From an uncultured Bacillota bacterium (GTDB taxonomy: Bacteria > Bacillota > Clostridia > Oscillospirales > Oscillospiraceae): a DNA stretch of 64,000 nt. The first letter of the stretch is position 1, and every line of letters begins with the position of its first letter. The stretch lies in the NCBI GenBank assembly GCA_947645675.1, contig CANSDP010000002.1, positions 62,001 through 126,000 on the forward strand, in the 5' to 3' direction. The position numbers and the translations under genes were made by a program. Of the stretch, positions 48,813-63,800 are shown piece by piece. The notes beneath the pieces are model-generated. The model saw nothing but the letters and a program-made list of their open reading frames with translations. It was not told the origin of the DNA and did no database searches.

Positions 48813-51800
48813 TCAGAGCTTGACGCCGGGCGCGCTCATGAAGTTTTTCAGCATCTGCGCCGCTTGGGCACGGGTGGCGGTCCCGCCGGGGATCAGCTGG
48901 CCGTCGGTGTAGCCGCTGAGGATCCCCTGCTCCACGGCCCAGCACAGGGCCTCCTTGGCGTAGCCGCTGGCCTGGTCCGCGTCGGTGAAGTCCAGGGACT
49001 GGCTGTCTGCCTTGGGGCTTCCCGCGTACTTCCACAGCATGACCACGAACTGCTCCCGGGTAATGCTGTCGTCGGGGCCGAACTGGCCGTCGCCGTAGCC
49101 GCTGGCGATGCCGTTCTCCGCCGCCCAGGCGACGCCGCCGGCGTACCATGCGTCGCTGCTGACGTCGCTGTAGCCGCCGGTCAGGGCCTGGTCGGGCCGG
49201 CCCTCCAGGTTGTAGAGCACGGTGGCCAGCATGCCCCGGCTCATGGCCTGGTCCGGACTGAAGGTGGTCTCGCTGGTGCCGCTGAACAGCTCATGGGCGC
49301 TGGCAAAGGCCACGGCGTCAGACGACCAATCGGTGTCCGCCACGTCGGCGAAGCGCTTGCTGTTGTCCACAATCTCCACCGTGGCGGAGCCGCTCAGCGG
49401 GATGCTCACCGCACCGTTTTCCACAACGCTCTTGCGGATGGTCTCCCGGGTGCCGTCCTCATGGACCAGCACGGCTACCGTGCCGGGGCCGGCGTCCGCC
49501 GCCGGGACGGCGAGGATCACGCCGCCGGGGACGTTCTCCACCGCCTTGCCGCCGGCGGTCAGGGTCAGGGCAACGCCCTGCTCCACCTGCTCTGTGACCA
49601 CCTTGACCGTGCCGCCATCGCGGCTCAGGGTGTCCATGGCGCTCTGGGGGATGGTCACGTCGGCGATGGGCGCGGAGACGGTGAGGGCCGCGTTGGTCTC
49701 CTTCTCGATCTGGCTCACCGTGGAGGCCGGGATGGAGACCTCCGACTTGTTCACATCGCCGGTGATCTCCGGCTTGATGACAATGCTGCCGCTCTGATTC
49801 GCGGCCGCCTGCCGCACCAGCTTTCTGCCGTCCGCAGCGCTCACGACAGTGCTCGCCGTGCCGTTCTGGACGGTGGTCTTTGTCGGGTTGCTGCTGGAGC
49901 TGGAACCGCCGCCGCTGGGGGTGGAGCTGGTGATGGTCACTTGGACTTGGATTGTGGCCGTGTTGTAGTTGGCAGTGTAGGCCGGGTCTGGCGTGAAGAT
50001 CACATTATACGAAGTGCCGTTTACAGCTTGGATGCTGCCATCCTCCCAAGCAAACTTGCCCGTCACATTGCCTTCTATTGCGCCGCCGTTCAATTTAATA
50101 TCGCTCAGCAGCTGTCCCGCAGTACCAGATGCCGTGGGATAAGTGGTGATCTTCGGAGTCGCCTTCTTGATCTCCACTTCGACAGACGCGGCGGGGATAC
50201 CGGTGAAGTTCACATCGTCCTCTACCTTATACCAGACGGTGTATGTTCCGGCGTTGGTGCCGGTGGGGATATTCTCCGAATACCCGCTGTTCTGGTCCAG
50301 GCTGTACTTGATTGTACCGATGCCGTTAACCGTTGTGCCTCCGGTGACAAGGAGCTGTGCGCTGCCGTTGTACGTCAGGTCGGAAGCAGCGGGGCGGGTG
50401 TCCAGTTCCACCTTTGCCTTGTCGATTGTCCCTGTGACACTGTCCGGCCAGTCAATGACGTATCGGCCTGAATTGGTGCCGGTAACAGCCACCTTGGAAT
50501 AATCCAGCATGACTATCTTGTTTGTACCAGCGTTTACGCTGTCATAAGTGGCACTCAAGCCGGCGATGGTGATGGAATCACCCTCGACCAGATCACGGAG
50601 TTTCACAGTGGCTTTGATGGCGTCGGTGGCAACATTGGTACTGCCGTCGTAGTACTTCGGCGCGATTAGCACCACCGGGGTCACAACCTTGGGGTCCGCA
50701 ACGAGGGTTACGCTGGACCTGCCGGATTCGCTGTAGCCGTCCACAGCCCCATAGTATGCTTCGACGACAAATTTACCTACGCCGTTTACCGTTACCACGC
50801 CAGTGTCCTTATCCACCGCCGCAACAGCAGCACCTTCCTTGATCTCCCACTGGATTGGGCCGTTTCCGGAACCGCCCATCGCGCTGAGACGGAAGGTATC
50901 ACCGTAGTAGACGACAGCCTTGTCGGTGATGATAGACGGGGGATTCTGGCCGTCGGCCACGATCTCGAAGCTTCCTTCCGCAGAATCGGTAAACTCATAG
51001 TTGCCGCCCGGTTTGTCTGTGACAGTCACTTTGTAAGTGCCCACTTTGGTCCGGCCTTCCTCAAAGACCGCTGTGTATTCGTCCTTCGGGACGATACGGT
51101 CATCGACCCAGACCTCAACATTGGGGGTTTTCTCCTTGCCGTCATACGGAACCGAGCTCGGGGTACACTGGACAGCGGGCGTATTCGTGTTTGCCATGAT
51201 GGTCACAGTGCCCAAATTCACAGGCGCGCTGTCCTTGTGGTTCTCGTCGCCGGCGACCACCTTGTACCAGACGTCGTAGTTACCCGCGTCCGTGGCCATG
51301 GCATTGCGGCTGTAGCTGATGCCGCCGTCTACAGAATAGACGATAGTTCCGCCTGCCGCCTCGCCGCCGTCTGTCAGAAGCTGCTGGGGACTGCCGTTGT
51401 AGGTCAAAGACGCAGTCTGACGCGCCGGTTCTCTCGTCGCGCTGGCGGGCTTCGGGGTAATGGACGCCGTGGTCGTTGCGGACCAGCTGATGTCGTATTT
51501 TTCACTGACGCCGTCCGGGATCGTCAGGTCGTCAATGATAACAGTCCTGTTTTCCCCGACGCTCGTCTCTGTGAAATGGCCTTCCGCTGTCACGGTGAAG
51601 GTATCTGTGCCCACCAGGTCACTGCGGTTGATGGTAACGGTCAATGTGGCGGTATTCTTGCCGTCGTAGGGCTTGCTGGCCGCCGTCACGATGGCGGTGA
51701 CCGGCTTGGGCTTGGCGTAGAACGTCCAGGTGTCGGTGGAGGCCGCGTAATTGCCGCTGGCGGCCTTGGTGGCCGTGATGGTGACGCTGCCCGACTTGGT

Positions 51801-54800
51801 GATCTTATACTGACCGTCGCCAAGTCTGTCAACCGGTCCCGTTGCCTCCCACGTTACCGCGCCGTTGCCGGAGCCGCCGGTGGTGCCGAGGTGAAGCGTG
51901 TCGCCGTAGTAGACGGTATCCTGCTTGCCGGTGATGGTCAGCGGGATCTGGCCGGCGTCAAGGATGGTGAAGGTGGTGCTGGCCGTAAAGCTGTAGTTGC
52001 CGGCCGTCTTGCTCTTGATACTGATCGTGGCTGTGCCCACATTCACATTGTTGCTGTAGGTCACGGTGTACTCATCGGCAGAGATCACATTGCCGTCGTC
52101 ATCGCTCACGGTGACGGTGGGTTTCACCTCGCTCCCGGTGTAGGGGAAGCTGGAGGAGGACAGAGAGACGGTGGGGTTCTGCACGGTATTCACGCCGATC
52201 TCCACGGGGATAACCACAACGTCGCTCTCCTCATAGTTGCTGCTGCCCTGCACCTTGGCGAAAACCGTGTAGCTGTCCCGGTTGATGCCTGTGGGAATCG
52301 CCGTGGTATATGCGGAGTTGTCCAGCGAATAGAGCACAACGCCGCCGCTATTTTTCGCGTACCCGGGATTCACCAGCTTCTGGGCCGTGCCGTTGTAGAC
52401 CAGGTTTGTCTTGGCGGTCGGCTTGCTCAGGAATTCCGCCTTGCCCTTGGTGATCTCAAAGGTCTTGAACGCCAGGAACTGGTAGTTGCCGCCCATACTC
52501 TGGACCGTGACCTCCGCAGTGCCCACGTTGGTGTTGTTGCTGTATTGGAAATTATATAGGAGATCACTGTACAGCTTGCTCTCCACATACACGGTCACAG
52601 CAGGCTCCTGCGCTTTGCCGTTGTAGGCCACCGAATAGGAGCTCCGATTCTCCAGCCGGATAATGGGCGTGACCTGCTTCGGCGCGATGGTCACATACAC
52701 GGGCTCGTCGCAGGGATCGGTCTCGGTGGTGCCGTCAGTACTTACCACCTTATACCAGACCTCATACTCCCCCGCGTCGGTCTCTCTGGGAATTGCGGTG
52801 CTGTAGGTGCCGTCATACTCCGAGGAATACATCACCTTGCCATTGACTGCGGTGCCGGCTGTCACCAGTGCCTGGGGCTTGCCGGTGTAGGTCAGGTCTT
52901 TAGGCTGGGGTTCTGCTGTCAGCGCGGGAATCCCCGCCGTGATGGTAAAGTTCCTGCTACCGCTGACGGTATAGTTGCCGCCGGAGACGTCGGTGATGGT
53001 AACCTTGGCTGTCGTACCCACATTGACGTTGTTGCTGTAACTCACCGTGTACTCGCCGGACGGAATCACGGTCGAACCTTCCTTGACCGCGGTCACCTCG
53101 GGCTCCTTTGCGGTACCGTCGTACTCCAAGCTATCGGATGACAGCTCGATGGTGGGATTTGTCACCGTCTTGGGCTGGATGGTTACCTCCACCATGCGCA
53201 CATCGCTGTCGGCGTAGTTCGTGTTGCCCCGGGCTTTGTAATAGACCGTGTACTTGCCCGCGTTTATCTCTGTGGGGACGTTCTCCATGAAGTCAACCCC
53301 GTTCCGGGAGTAGACGATGGTCCCGTTTGTGGCCGTGCCGCCGCTGAGCAGAGGCTGCTCGCTGCCGTTGTAGGTCCAAGGACCCGCATTCACGCCGGAC
53401 ACCGTGGCCGCCTGGGCGGTGATGGAGGCGGTGGTCGTGTTGTTGTAGGTGACTGCGTACTTGCCGCCGCCATCGGGGAGGTCGCCGTTGAGGGTGATCC
53501 GGACGATCTTGTCCGCGCCCACGTTGGCGTCGTCAAACGTGCCGGTCAGGTTCAGCGTGATGGTATCGCCGTTGATCAGGCCGCCGTCCTTCCAGGAAAT
53601 ATCCAGTGTCGCCGCAGCATTGCCGTTATAAGGCTTGTTCCGGGCAGTCACAATCGCCGTGGCGGGCCGCTTCTCCGCGCTGAACGTCCAAGTGGCCGTC
53701 ATTTCTCCGTAGCCGCCGCCGGCGGCTTTTCTCGCCGTGATGGTGACCGGTCCGCCGGCCTTCAATATCTCCACCCGGCCGGTCTGGTTGTTGATAGAAG
53801 CGACCGTATTGTCACTGGTTTCCCAGGTCACAGCCCCCGTTCCAGAGCCGCCGTTGGTGCTGAGGGTAAAGACGCTGCCGTACCGGACTTCGCCAGGCTG
53901 GCCCACGATGGACAGCGGGCTCTGCCCCGCCGGGAGGATGGTAAATGCCTTGGAGGGCGTCCCGGTGATGCTGTAGTTGCCGTCCGTCTTGCCGGTGATC
54001 GTGGCCGTGTGGTCTCCCACGTCCTTCCAGCTTGTACTGCCGTAATCCACAGTGTACTCCGCCGCCGGGATTACGCGGCCGTTGGCGTCCTTGAGGATGA
54101 CCGAAGGCTTGTGCTCTTGGCCGTCGTAGGTCGCGCCGGTGGGGTTAAACTCGACGGTGGGACTATTCACAGTCTGCGGGGCGATGGTCACGTTGCTGGC
54201 CAGCTTTGTGCCGCCGGTGTCGTTGTGGTTGCCGTCGCCCTTCACCCGGTACCAGACCTCATAATCGTCCGCGTCAGTGCCGGTGGGAAGACTGGCGGAA
54301 TAGGTTTTGCCGTCCAGGGAGTACTCCATGATGCCGTCCGGCGAGGAGCCCTCGGACACCAGGACCTGGGCCAAGCCGGTGTATTCCAGCCCGGTATTCT
54401 CCGTGGGGGCTGTCACATTTGCTTCATCCACATCCGCCTTGAAAATCGTCGCGGTGGTGGCAACAGGGGTGACGATTTCGTACTTTACGTTGATATCGTC
54501 CGGGAAAGTCAGGCTGTCAATGATGACGGTCTTGTTCTCCCCGACATTTTTATCCGTGAAATGCCCCTCCGCTTGTGCGCCGGTAATGCTGTCACCGGAA
54601 ACCAGGCCGCTGCTGATGGTGACGGTCAATGTAGCAGTCGTGTCGCCAGTGTAGGCCCTGTCTGCCGCTGTCACAACGGCTGTGACCTGCTTTTTCTCCG
54701 CGTAGAAGGACCATGTGGCGGTCTGGTCGGTGTAGCCGGTTTTGGTGCTGGTGGCCGTCACCGTGACAGAGCCCACACCGGTGATTTTGAGCAGACCGTT

Positions 54801-57800
54801 AGCGTCGATGCTGGCGATCGTGGAGCTGCCCACATCCCAGGTTACGGTCCCGCCGCTGCTGCCGCCGGTGGTGCCCAGCGGGATGGTGTCGCCGTAGTAG
54901 ACACGCTCCCGTGCGCCGGTGATGGTCAGGGCCGTCTGGTCCGCCGGGGTGATGGTGAAGGTGGCGGTTTTCGTGGTGTTGAAGGTGTAATTCCCGTCGG
55001 TGGCCCCGGTGATGGTCACGTTGTACGTGCCCACGGCGGTCAAGTCGCTGTTGTTGTTCTCATCCAGATAGGCCACCGTGTACTCACTGCCGTCGATCAG
55101 CAGGCCGTCGTCGTCCTTGACAGTGACCGTTGGTTCCTGCTTCTCTCCGTTGTATGTCGCCGACGGCGGCGTAATCTGGATGGTGGGGTTGGTCACGGTG
55201 TTCTTGCCGATCTCCACCTTGGGAGACAGCGCTGTAGCCGTACTGTCGCTGTGGTTGGCGTCACCCAGCACCTTGTACCAGATTTCGTACTCGCCGATCG
55301 CCTTCCCGGTGGGGATGGCGGCGGAATACTCTCCGGTCTGGCTCAGAGCGTAGGCCATCGTGCCTCCGGTGGCCGTGCCCTGGGTGGCCAGCAGCTCCTG
55401 GGCGGAGCCGTTGTAGCGCAGGCCGGTCTTCCCCGTGGGGGCGGTGTCGACTGTGGCGGAGGCCTTGGCGATCTCAAAGGCCGCCTCACCGTTTACGATG
55501 TAGTTGCCGCCGTTGGCGTTGGTGACAACAACCGTCGCCGTGCCGGCGTTAACGTTGTCGCGGTAGGACAGGGTGTACTCGGTGTCGGGGATGGTGTTGC
55601 CGCCGTCCTTCACCGTGACATTAGCGGTACCCGGTTCCTTTGCGCTTCCGTCATAGGTATAGGTGCCGGACACTGTAACCTTCGGACTGATAACTTCCTT
55701 CGGACTGATGGTCACGGTGACCGAGCCTTCCTGACCGTCGGTGTGGTTGCCGTCGCCCACTACTTTGTAAGTCACCGTATAAGTTCCCGCATAGGTCGCC
55801 TCGGGGATGTCTTTGCCGTAAGCGCCGCCATCCAGCGCGTACTCGATGTGGCCGCCCGTGGCGGCGCCCACGGTCGCCAGCTGCTGGGGCTGTCCGGTGT
55901 AGGTCAGGCCTCTGACCGGCTGGGGAGAACTCACCAGCTCCGCGCCGCCCTTGCGGATCTCAAACGTCACACTGCCGCTGATGATGTAGTTTCCGCCGTC
56001 GCTGTTCGTGATGGTGACGGTAGCTTTTTTATCAGTGGTACTCACGTTCTTGTTGTTGCTGTAGCCGACTGCGTACTCGCTGGCCGGAATGACCGCCGAA
56101 CCGTCTTTGATGATAACGGAGGGTTTTTTCTCGCTTCTGTCATACTTATAGTAATAGGTTCCATCGGCGTCCGTCTGCAAGTCGTTGCCAAACAGCTCAA
56201 CAGTGACATTAGCATCGGTTAGTGCCACCTGCTTCCGGGTGATGGTCACTTGAATAGCCTGGGGCTGGGAATCGTTGTGGTTGGCGTCGCCCTTTTCCTT
56301 GTACCAAACCGTGTAAGTTCCCGCGTTTGTCCCGGTGGGCACTGCCGCGGTATATACGCCGTCCCGGGTGTCGGAGTAGAGGGTATTCGCACCTCCGCCT
56401 CCCACAAGGACCTGGGCCGCGCCGTTGTATGTCAAGGTATTCGCTGTTATGGACGGTGTCTCAGCGTCTGCCTTGAGAATGGACGCGGTGGTGGTGGTCG
56501 GGATGGTGATGTCGTACTTTTGAGCGGTCGCGTCATTGACCGGATCGCCCTTGATGTTCACCGTTTTGCCAGTACCGGCACTGTCATCCTCAAACTCACC
56601 CATCACGTTGGAGGTGTCGATGGTGTCATTGTCCACCAGGTCGCCCGGCTTCCAGGAGATGATCAGCTCGGCGGAAACATCGCCGGCCTTATATACCCGG
56701 TCCTTTGCGGTGACAATGGCTGTAATCGGCTTTTGCAGCGCGTTGAGGGGATATTCCGCCGTCACCGTGTCATAGTTGCTGCCACCCAGCTTGGTCGCGG
56801 TAATTTTGGCGGGACCCACGCCCTTGATGGTCACAAGGCCATTGCCGTCGATATGGGCAATCGTGTCATTGCTGCTGCTCCATGTGACCGCGCTGTTGCC
56901 GGAACCGCCTACCGCGCTCAGGGTGAAGGTGTCGCCATAGTGGACGAGACCGGGCTTGTTGACAATCTCCAGCGGGGCCTGAGCCGATGTGCTGATGCTG
57001 AAGTTCGCTGTGGCATCGTTAACAATATAGTTGCCGCCGGTGATATTCTCAACCTTGACTGTGTACGTTCCCTGATCTGTCCAGTTCTCGCCGGAATCAT
57101 CCACATACGTGACCTTATACTCGCTCTTCGGAATCACGTTGTTATCAGCGTCTCTGACAACGACCTCGGGCCGCTTTACATTGCCGTCATACTGCGCACT
57201 GGGGGGCGTCAGCTCGATTTGGGGCGTCACAGTCTGCTGGCCGATGGTCGCCTGCACAGATTTTACCGCGCTGTCCGTGTGGTTGCCGTCGCCCTGGGCC
57301 TTGTAGTAGACCGTGTAGGTTCCAGCGTCCTTGGCCTTGGGGATGGCGGCGGTAAAATTGGTGCCATCCAGGGAGTAGACCATGGTTCCGCCAGTGGCAG
57401 TGCCCGCCGTCACCAACTCCTGGGCTTTGCTGGCGTCGTAGGTCAGGGTGTTAGGAGTCGGGTCAGTATCCACCGTCGCGGCCCCCGCCAAAATGGACGC
57501 GGTGGTGGTCTCGGGAATGGTTACGGTGTACTTATCCGAATTATCACCGGAAATATTCGGATTCGAGCGGTCCACCGTCACCTTCTTGGCCGTGCCCACG
57601 CTGTCAGTATCAAAGGTGCCGGTCAAGTCGTCGATTATGATGGCGTCGCCGGCCACCAGGTCGCTATCCGGTATGGCGGCAGTTACAGCAACCGTTTTGT
57701 CACCGGCGGCATAGGGCCGGTCAACGCCGGTCAGCACGGCCGTCACCGGCTTCTTGCTCACACTGAACTCCCACTCGGCGGACACGGCGCCGTAGTTGGG

Positions 57801-60800
57801 CTTGGTACGGGTCACCGTGACCACCAAGGGCCCGCCCACGTCCCGCACGGTGAGCAGTCCGGTCGGGCTGATTTCGCTGTCGATTGCGCTGCCGTCCTTG
57901 GCCGCGACCGTCCAGGAAACGGTCCCCGCGCCGGTGCCGCCCGTAACGCCCAACTGGATGTCGTCGCCATAGCGCACCTGGGACTGGGTGCCGGTGATGG
58001 AAATGCTCTCCTGGTCCGCCGGGACGATTTTGAAGGTTCGGACGTTGACTGTGCCGTCATCGGTCATGTCGTAATTGGAGGTCGGCGGCGTGGTGATGAT
58101 GACGGTGTAGGTGTCCACATCCACCATATTGTTGCTCTTAGTACCGGTAATCGTCACCGTGTACTCATGCTCCGGAATCAGCCGCCCGCTGTCATCAGAG
58201 ACGGTGATAACAGGCTTCTGCTGGCTGTTATTGAACTTAAACTGATCCGGGGACAGAGAGATGCCGGGGGTTTTTACCTGGTTTTTACCAATGCTTACCG
58301 TCAGCGTGGCAGGTTCCGTATCGCTGTGGTTGCCGTCGCCCCGCACCATCCACTCGATGGTGTACGTGCCGACCGCAAGCTCCGAGGGAACCGCAGAGGT
58401 ATAATTCCCGCCGTTCACCGAGTAGTACACCGTGCCGTCGTTGGTAACGCCCGCCTTGACCAGGTCCTGACGCTCGCCGTTGTACTGCAAGCCGGTGATT
58501 CCCGCCGGAGGCGTAAATGCGGGCGCTTTTTTGGTGATCTCAAAGGTGGCCGTGCCGTTTACAATGTAGTTGCCGCCGTTGTTGTCGCTGACGGTGACCG
58601 TGGCCGTACCGGCGTTGACATTGTCGCGGTAGGATACGCTGTACTCCGAATCGTCAATCGCATCCGTACCATCCTTGACAGTAACGCCGGGGGTTTTCGG
58701 GTTGCCGTCATAGACAAAGGAAGTCGGATTCAGCGTGATGGCGGGGGTGATTTCCTTCGGCTTGATGGTCACGGACACCTGACCGGGAGCGGTATCGGCG
58801 TGGTTGGCGTCGCCCTTTACCATGTAATACACGGTATAGGTGCCCGCGTTTGTCCCCTGGGGAATGGTTTCCGAATAGGAATCCGGATCATCCTTGTCGG
58901 TATCAGAATACACCACCGTGCCGCCGGTGGCGGTGCCTACGTCCACCAGGTCCTGGGGCTGTCCGGTATAGGTCAGATTCTTGGCCGCCGGGTCCTTGGT
59001 CAGCACCGCGCCGGCTTTCTTGATGGCAAACTTCACCTCCGCGTCATCAAAGGTATAGTTGCCGCCCTCCTTTGCGGTGACGGTTACAGTTGCGTCGCCG
59101 ACATTTTTGTTGCCGGTGATGCTCACGCTGTAATCGCTGGCCGCCAGCACCGCATTATCATCGTTCGCCGTGACGGTCACATTGGGGGTTTTCTCGGTGC
59201 CGTCGTAGTCGTAGGAGTAAACGGGAGGCGTAACCGAGCTATTCGTCTGCAAATCGTTGCCGGACAGCGTAACCGTCACCTCTACCGGTCTGGGCGTGAT
59301 ATCGCCCTTGGCGGTGGCGGGGTAACTGACGGTGTACTTGCCGTTACCGTCCACTTTGGTCGCACTGCTATCGTCCAGCGTGACCGTCTTGCCGGTTCCG
59401 GCGTTGGCGTTGTCATAAGCACCCGTCAGACCGGTGAGAGGGAAGGCGTCGCCGGGGTCCACCAGATCACCGGTTTTTACAGCCGCGGTGATAGCGGCGA
59501 TGTCCACATCCGCGCTCCCGTCGTAGGTCTTCCCGGTGACCGTCACCTCCGCCAAAACCGGCTTGGGCTCCACGGTAAAGGTCCAGACAGCGCTCACAGT
59601 CCCGTAGTTGGAGACGCTCCGCTCCGCCTTGACCGTGACGGACCCGGTGCCCTTGATGGTGAGAACGCCCGAGTCCTCATCAATCTCAGCGCTGGCTCCG
59701 CCCGCCGTGACGCTCCATTTTACCGTTCCCTCTCCGGTGCCGCCGGAGGTCCCCAGGGTGGTAATCCTGTCGCCGTAGCAGACATGCTCAGGCGCGCCGG
59801 TGATCTCTATCGCGGCCTGCTCCGCCGGGACGATCTCCGCCGTGGCGGCGGCGGTGAAGGAATAGTTCCCGTTGGGCACGTTTTCGATGGTGGCCGAATA
59901 GCTTCCGGCGGCGGTCAGCAGACCATCGGTGACCATCGGATTGACATTTTTCCACGTGACCGTGTACTGGTCCGGGTCAATGACGGTTTTCCCGTCCAGC
60001 ACCGTGAGCTCCGGCTCCTTTTTGGTGCCGTCGTACAGGAAAGAGAACTCCGACGGCTCGACCTTGGGCGTGATGGTCTTGGGGGCGATGGCCACGGAAA
60101 CCGGCGTTGTGTTTACGGCTACGCCGGTGTAGTCGGCGGTCCCGTCTACCTTATAATAGACGGTGTAAGTACCCGCGTTGGTCCCGGTGGGAACCTCGGG
60201 GGAGAAGTTGGTCCCGTCCAGGGAATACACCAGGAAGCCCACATCACTCACGCCCGCCGTGACCAGCGCCTGAGGCTGTCCGTTGTAGGTCAGCGAGTCG
60301 ATTTTCGCAGGAGCAGTGATAATCGCCGTGGTCGCCTGGGTGATATCCGCCGTTACCGTGTTGGGATAGCTGATGTCGTATTTGGCCGTGTCACCGGTCA
60401 CCTTGACCTTGGAAGTATCCAGCGTGACGGTCTTCCCCGTACCAACGCCGGGGGTGTCAAAGGCGGCGGTGATGCTGGCCGGGTCGATGGCCACTGTGTC
60501 GCCGTTGATTGTGGTAACGCTGGCAGAGGTCACGGCGGCGTCTGTGGTGCCGTCATAATCCCTATTTCCAACCACGATAGAAGCCGCAACGGGCTTGGGC
60601 GCGGCGGTGAAGGTCCACTGGTCGGAGACCGGCAGATAGTTCTGGTCGCCGGGGTTGGTGGCCGTGACGGTGACCTCGCCCACACCTGTGATCTCCACCT
60701 CGCCGGTGGCCGCGTCCACGGTAGCGGCGGTGCCCGTCACGCTCCAAACCACGGCGCTGCTGCTGGAGCCTCCGCTGGTGGTCAGCGTGAATGTATCACC

Positions 60801-63800
60801 GTAGATGGCGGCAGTGGGTTTGCCCTCGATCACCAGCGGGGCCTGCGCCGTCTTACCGATGGTGAAGGTCGCGGTATTGGCAGTAACTCCGGTCAGATCG
60901 TAGTTGCCGTTCGCAGCATCGGTGATCGTAATGGTGTAGGTACCCTGGTTCGTCGGAGAGGGCACGTCGCACGCCCATGTGTACTCCTCCTCCGGCAGTA
61001 CCGTCTTGCCGTCCTTGACCGTGACCGTGGGCAGCTTCACCTTGCCGTCGTACTCAAAGCTGTCGGGGGTCAGTTCAATGGTGATGTTGGTCAGCGGCTT
61101 GCGCTGGATGGTCACAGGCACGAACTGCACCGCGAAATCGTTGTGGTTTTTATCTCCCACAACCTTGTAATAGACGGTGTAATCCCCCGCTTCGGTGGCC
61201 TGAGGGATGGCCGCGTCATACCTGCTTGTCGCGCTGTTCAGGGCGTACAGCACCTCGCCGCCGCTGGTCGTGCCTGGGATCAGGAGCTCATGAGGCTTGC
61301 CGTCGTAGGTGATAACAGCCGCGGTCGGGGCCGGAGCAAACACAATATCCGCCTTTTCGATCACAAATGTCTTGGAACCCGACACGGTGTAATTGCCGTT
61401 CGGCTTATCGATGATGTTGACCGTTGCGGTATTACCGGCGTCTGTGTTGTTTTCGTAGCGGATCTCATATTCGCCTGCATCAATAGTCGTACTGCCGTCA
61501 ACGACTGTAACCTGGGGCTCTTTGGCACTGCCGTCATAGGTATAGCTGACAAGTGGGTCCCCATTCTCGTCAAACAGCGTGATGGTGGGGGCCGTCACCG
61601 TCTTGGGGGCGATGGTGACCTCCACCTGACCCACCTCGGAGTCGCTGTGGTTGGCGTCGCCCTTCACCTTATAATATACCGTGTAATCTCCGGCGTTGGT
61701 TTGGGTTGGGATGGTTTCCGAGTAGGTGTCTGGATCGTCCTTTGTCAGAGAATACACCATTGTACCGCCGGTCCCCGCGCCTGGGGTCACCAGCTTTTGG
61801 TTTCTGGCTTTGAAGATAAGCGGATCGCCCGCCGCTTCCGGGGCGGTGGTGACTTTGGCCTTCTCCTTTTGAATCTCAAACGTTACTGTAACAGGGGCGT
61901 TTTCAAAGGAGTAGTTGCCGTCAGGCTTCGCCGTGACGGTCACAGTGGCGGTACCCACATTGATATTGTTGCTGTACGCTACTGCATACTCACCGGCCGG
62001 AATCACTGTGGTGCCGTCAGCTTCCTTCAGCGTGACAACCGGCTCCTTGGCGTTGCCATCATAGACATAGGAGTAAGTGCCGTCGGGCTCCACTGTCAGG
62101 CCCTCGCCGCTCAGCTCAATTGTGGGATTCACCGGCTTTTTGGCGATCTCCGCCTTCACGCTCTGGGGGGCTTCGCCGGTGTAATTGGCCGTCTCCTGGA
62201 TGCGGTACCAGACGGTATACTCGCCCGCGTTGGCACTCTTCGGGAAGTCGGTGGAGTAGGGACCGTCCTCGCTCAGGGCGTATTCCACAACTACGCCAGT
62301 CGTGTTTACCACCGCCCCGGTGGCAATCAGGGCCTGCTCAGTGCCGTTGTAGGTCAGCGTTGCGGCAACAGGCGGGGTTGTAATCTTTGCAATCGCCTTG
62401 TGGATGGTTGCCTTGACGGTGGTGCTGGAGTAGGAAACGGCGTAGTGTTCAGAATTTTTGCCAGTGATATTCGCTCCCGTTATATTTACGGTCACCGTTT
62501 TATCCACACCGGCGTTTTCATCATCAAAGGCGCCGGTCAGACCTTGAATATTGATGACATCCCCGGGCAGAACGCCCTCTTTCACATCAGCGTGGACCGT
62601 GGCGGTCATTTTGCCGTCATAGTCCTTATCCTCCGCCGTCACGATGGCGGTGACAGACTTCTTACTCGCTTCAAGCGTCCAGGTCGCGGTGGCGTCCGCA
62701 TAATTGGTCAAACCGGTGACAGGGTCCTTACCGGATTTGGTAGCTTTCACCGTGGCCTTTCCATCGCCGACGATAGTGACCTGTCCGCTGTCCTGACCTA
62801 CCTCCGCAACAGTTGCGCCGTCAACGGCTATGACCTCCCAGGTGACAAGACCGTTGCCTGAACCGCCGGACGTACCCAGTGTAAACTGATCCCCGTAAAT
62901 GACCGTCCTGGGCTGGCCGGTGATGGACAGGGCCACTTGCTCCCGGAGGGTGATCTGGAACGTAACCGTAACCGCGGTAATGTCATAGTTGCCGCCCGTT
63001 TTATCGGCAACAATTACCTTTGCCGGTTTATCCGCAGTGCTTACGTCCCGGTTGTTTTCATAGGTCACGCTGTACTCGCTTGTCGGCAGAACGGTATCTC
63101 CGTCCTTGACTGTGACCGCAGGCTCTTTCCAGTCGCCGTCATACTGGTATTTCGTCTGGGACAGCTCCACCACGGGGGTGATCGGCTTGCGCTGGATTGC
63201 TACGTCGCTGACCTCCGCCGGATTTGGGTTCGGTCCGATGTAGTTGCCGGTCAGCCCGACCACTTTATACCAGACACTGTAGCCCGTCCCCGCGCTGGTG
63301 CCGGTGGGGATGGCGGTGGAGTAGGGGCCGTTTTCATTTTCCGAAAATTGGATCTCCAGGCCGTCACGCTTTGCCACAGGGTCCAGCGTGCCCGCGGTCA
63401 CCAGATTCTGGGCGGTGCCGTTGTAAACCGGCTTTGCGGCTTTGGGAGCAGTGACAATGGGTCTGATTTGGTTGATTGTCAGTGTAATGGGGGCGCTGAC
63501 AGCGGCCTCAAAGTTCTGCATCTCCGGGAGGCTGACGATCACATCATAAGTGCCCGCGTTGGTGGGCAGGCCGTCGGTGTAGCCGGCATCCCCCTGTTTC
63601 TTGTAGGAATACTGGAGATATTGCTGCAAATTATCTTCGGTGGACAGGATATTGATCTTCACAGGCGGGAGGTCGCCCGTCTGGGCAGGTGTGCTGGCCT
63701 CCACCGGCTCGCCGTCATAGTCCACCTCTACCGGAGCGGGCATGACAGAGGTATCCCAGACAAGGGCAGGCTGGTCCGGGTCCACAGTGTAGGTCTTGGT

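Noticed and set aside
56250-62861. 2203-codon open frame antisense to the giant SLH gene
   Set aside because: Tracks the repeats of the real gene in reverse, composition (VGVALH, RDGHRHL) is not protein-like, and no start signals are present.
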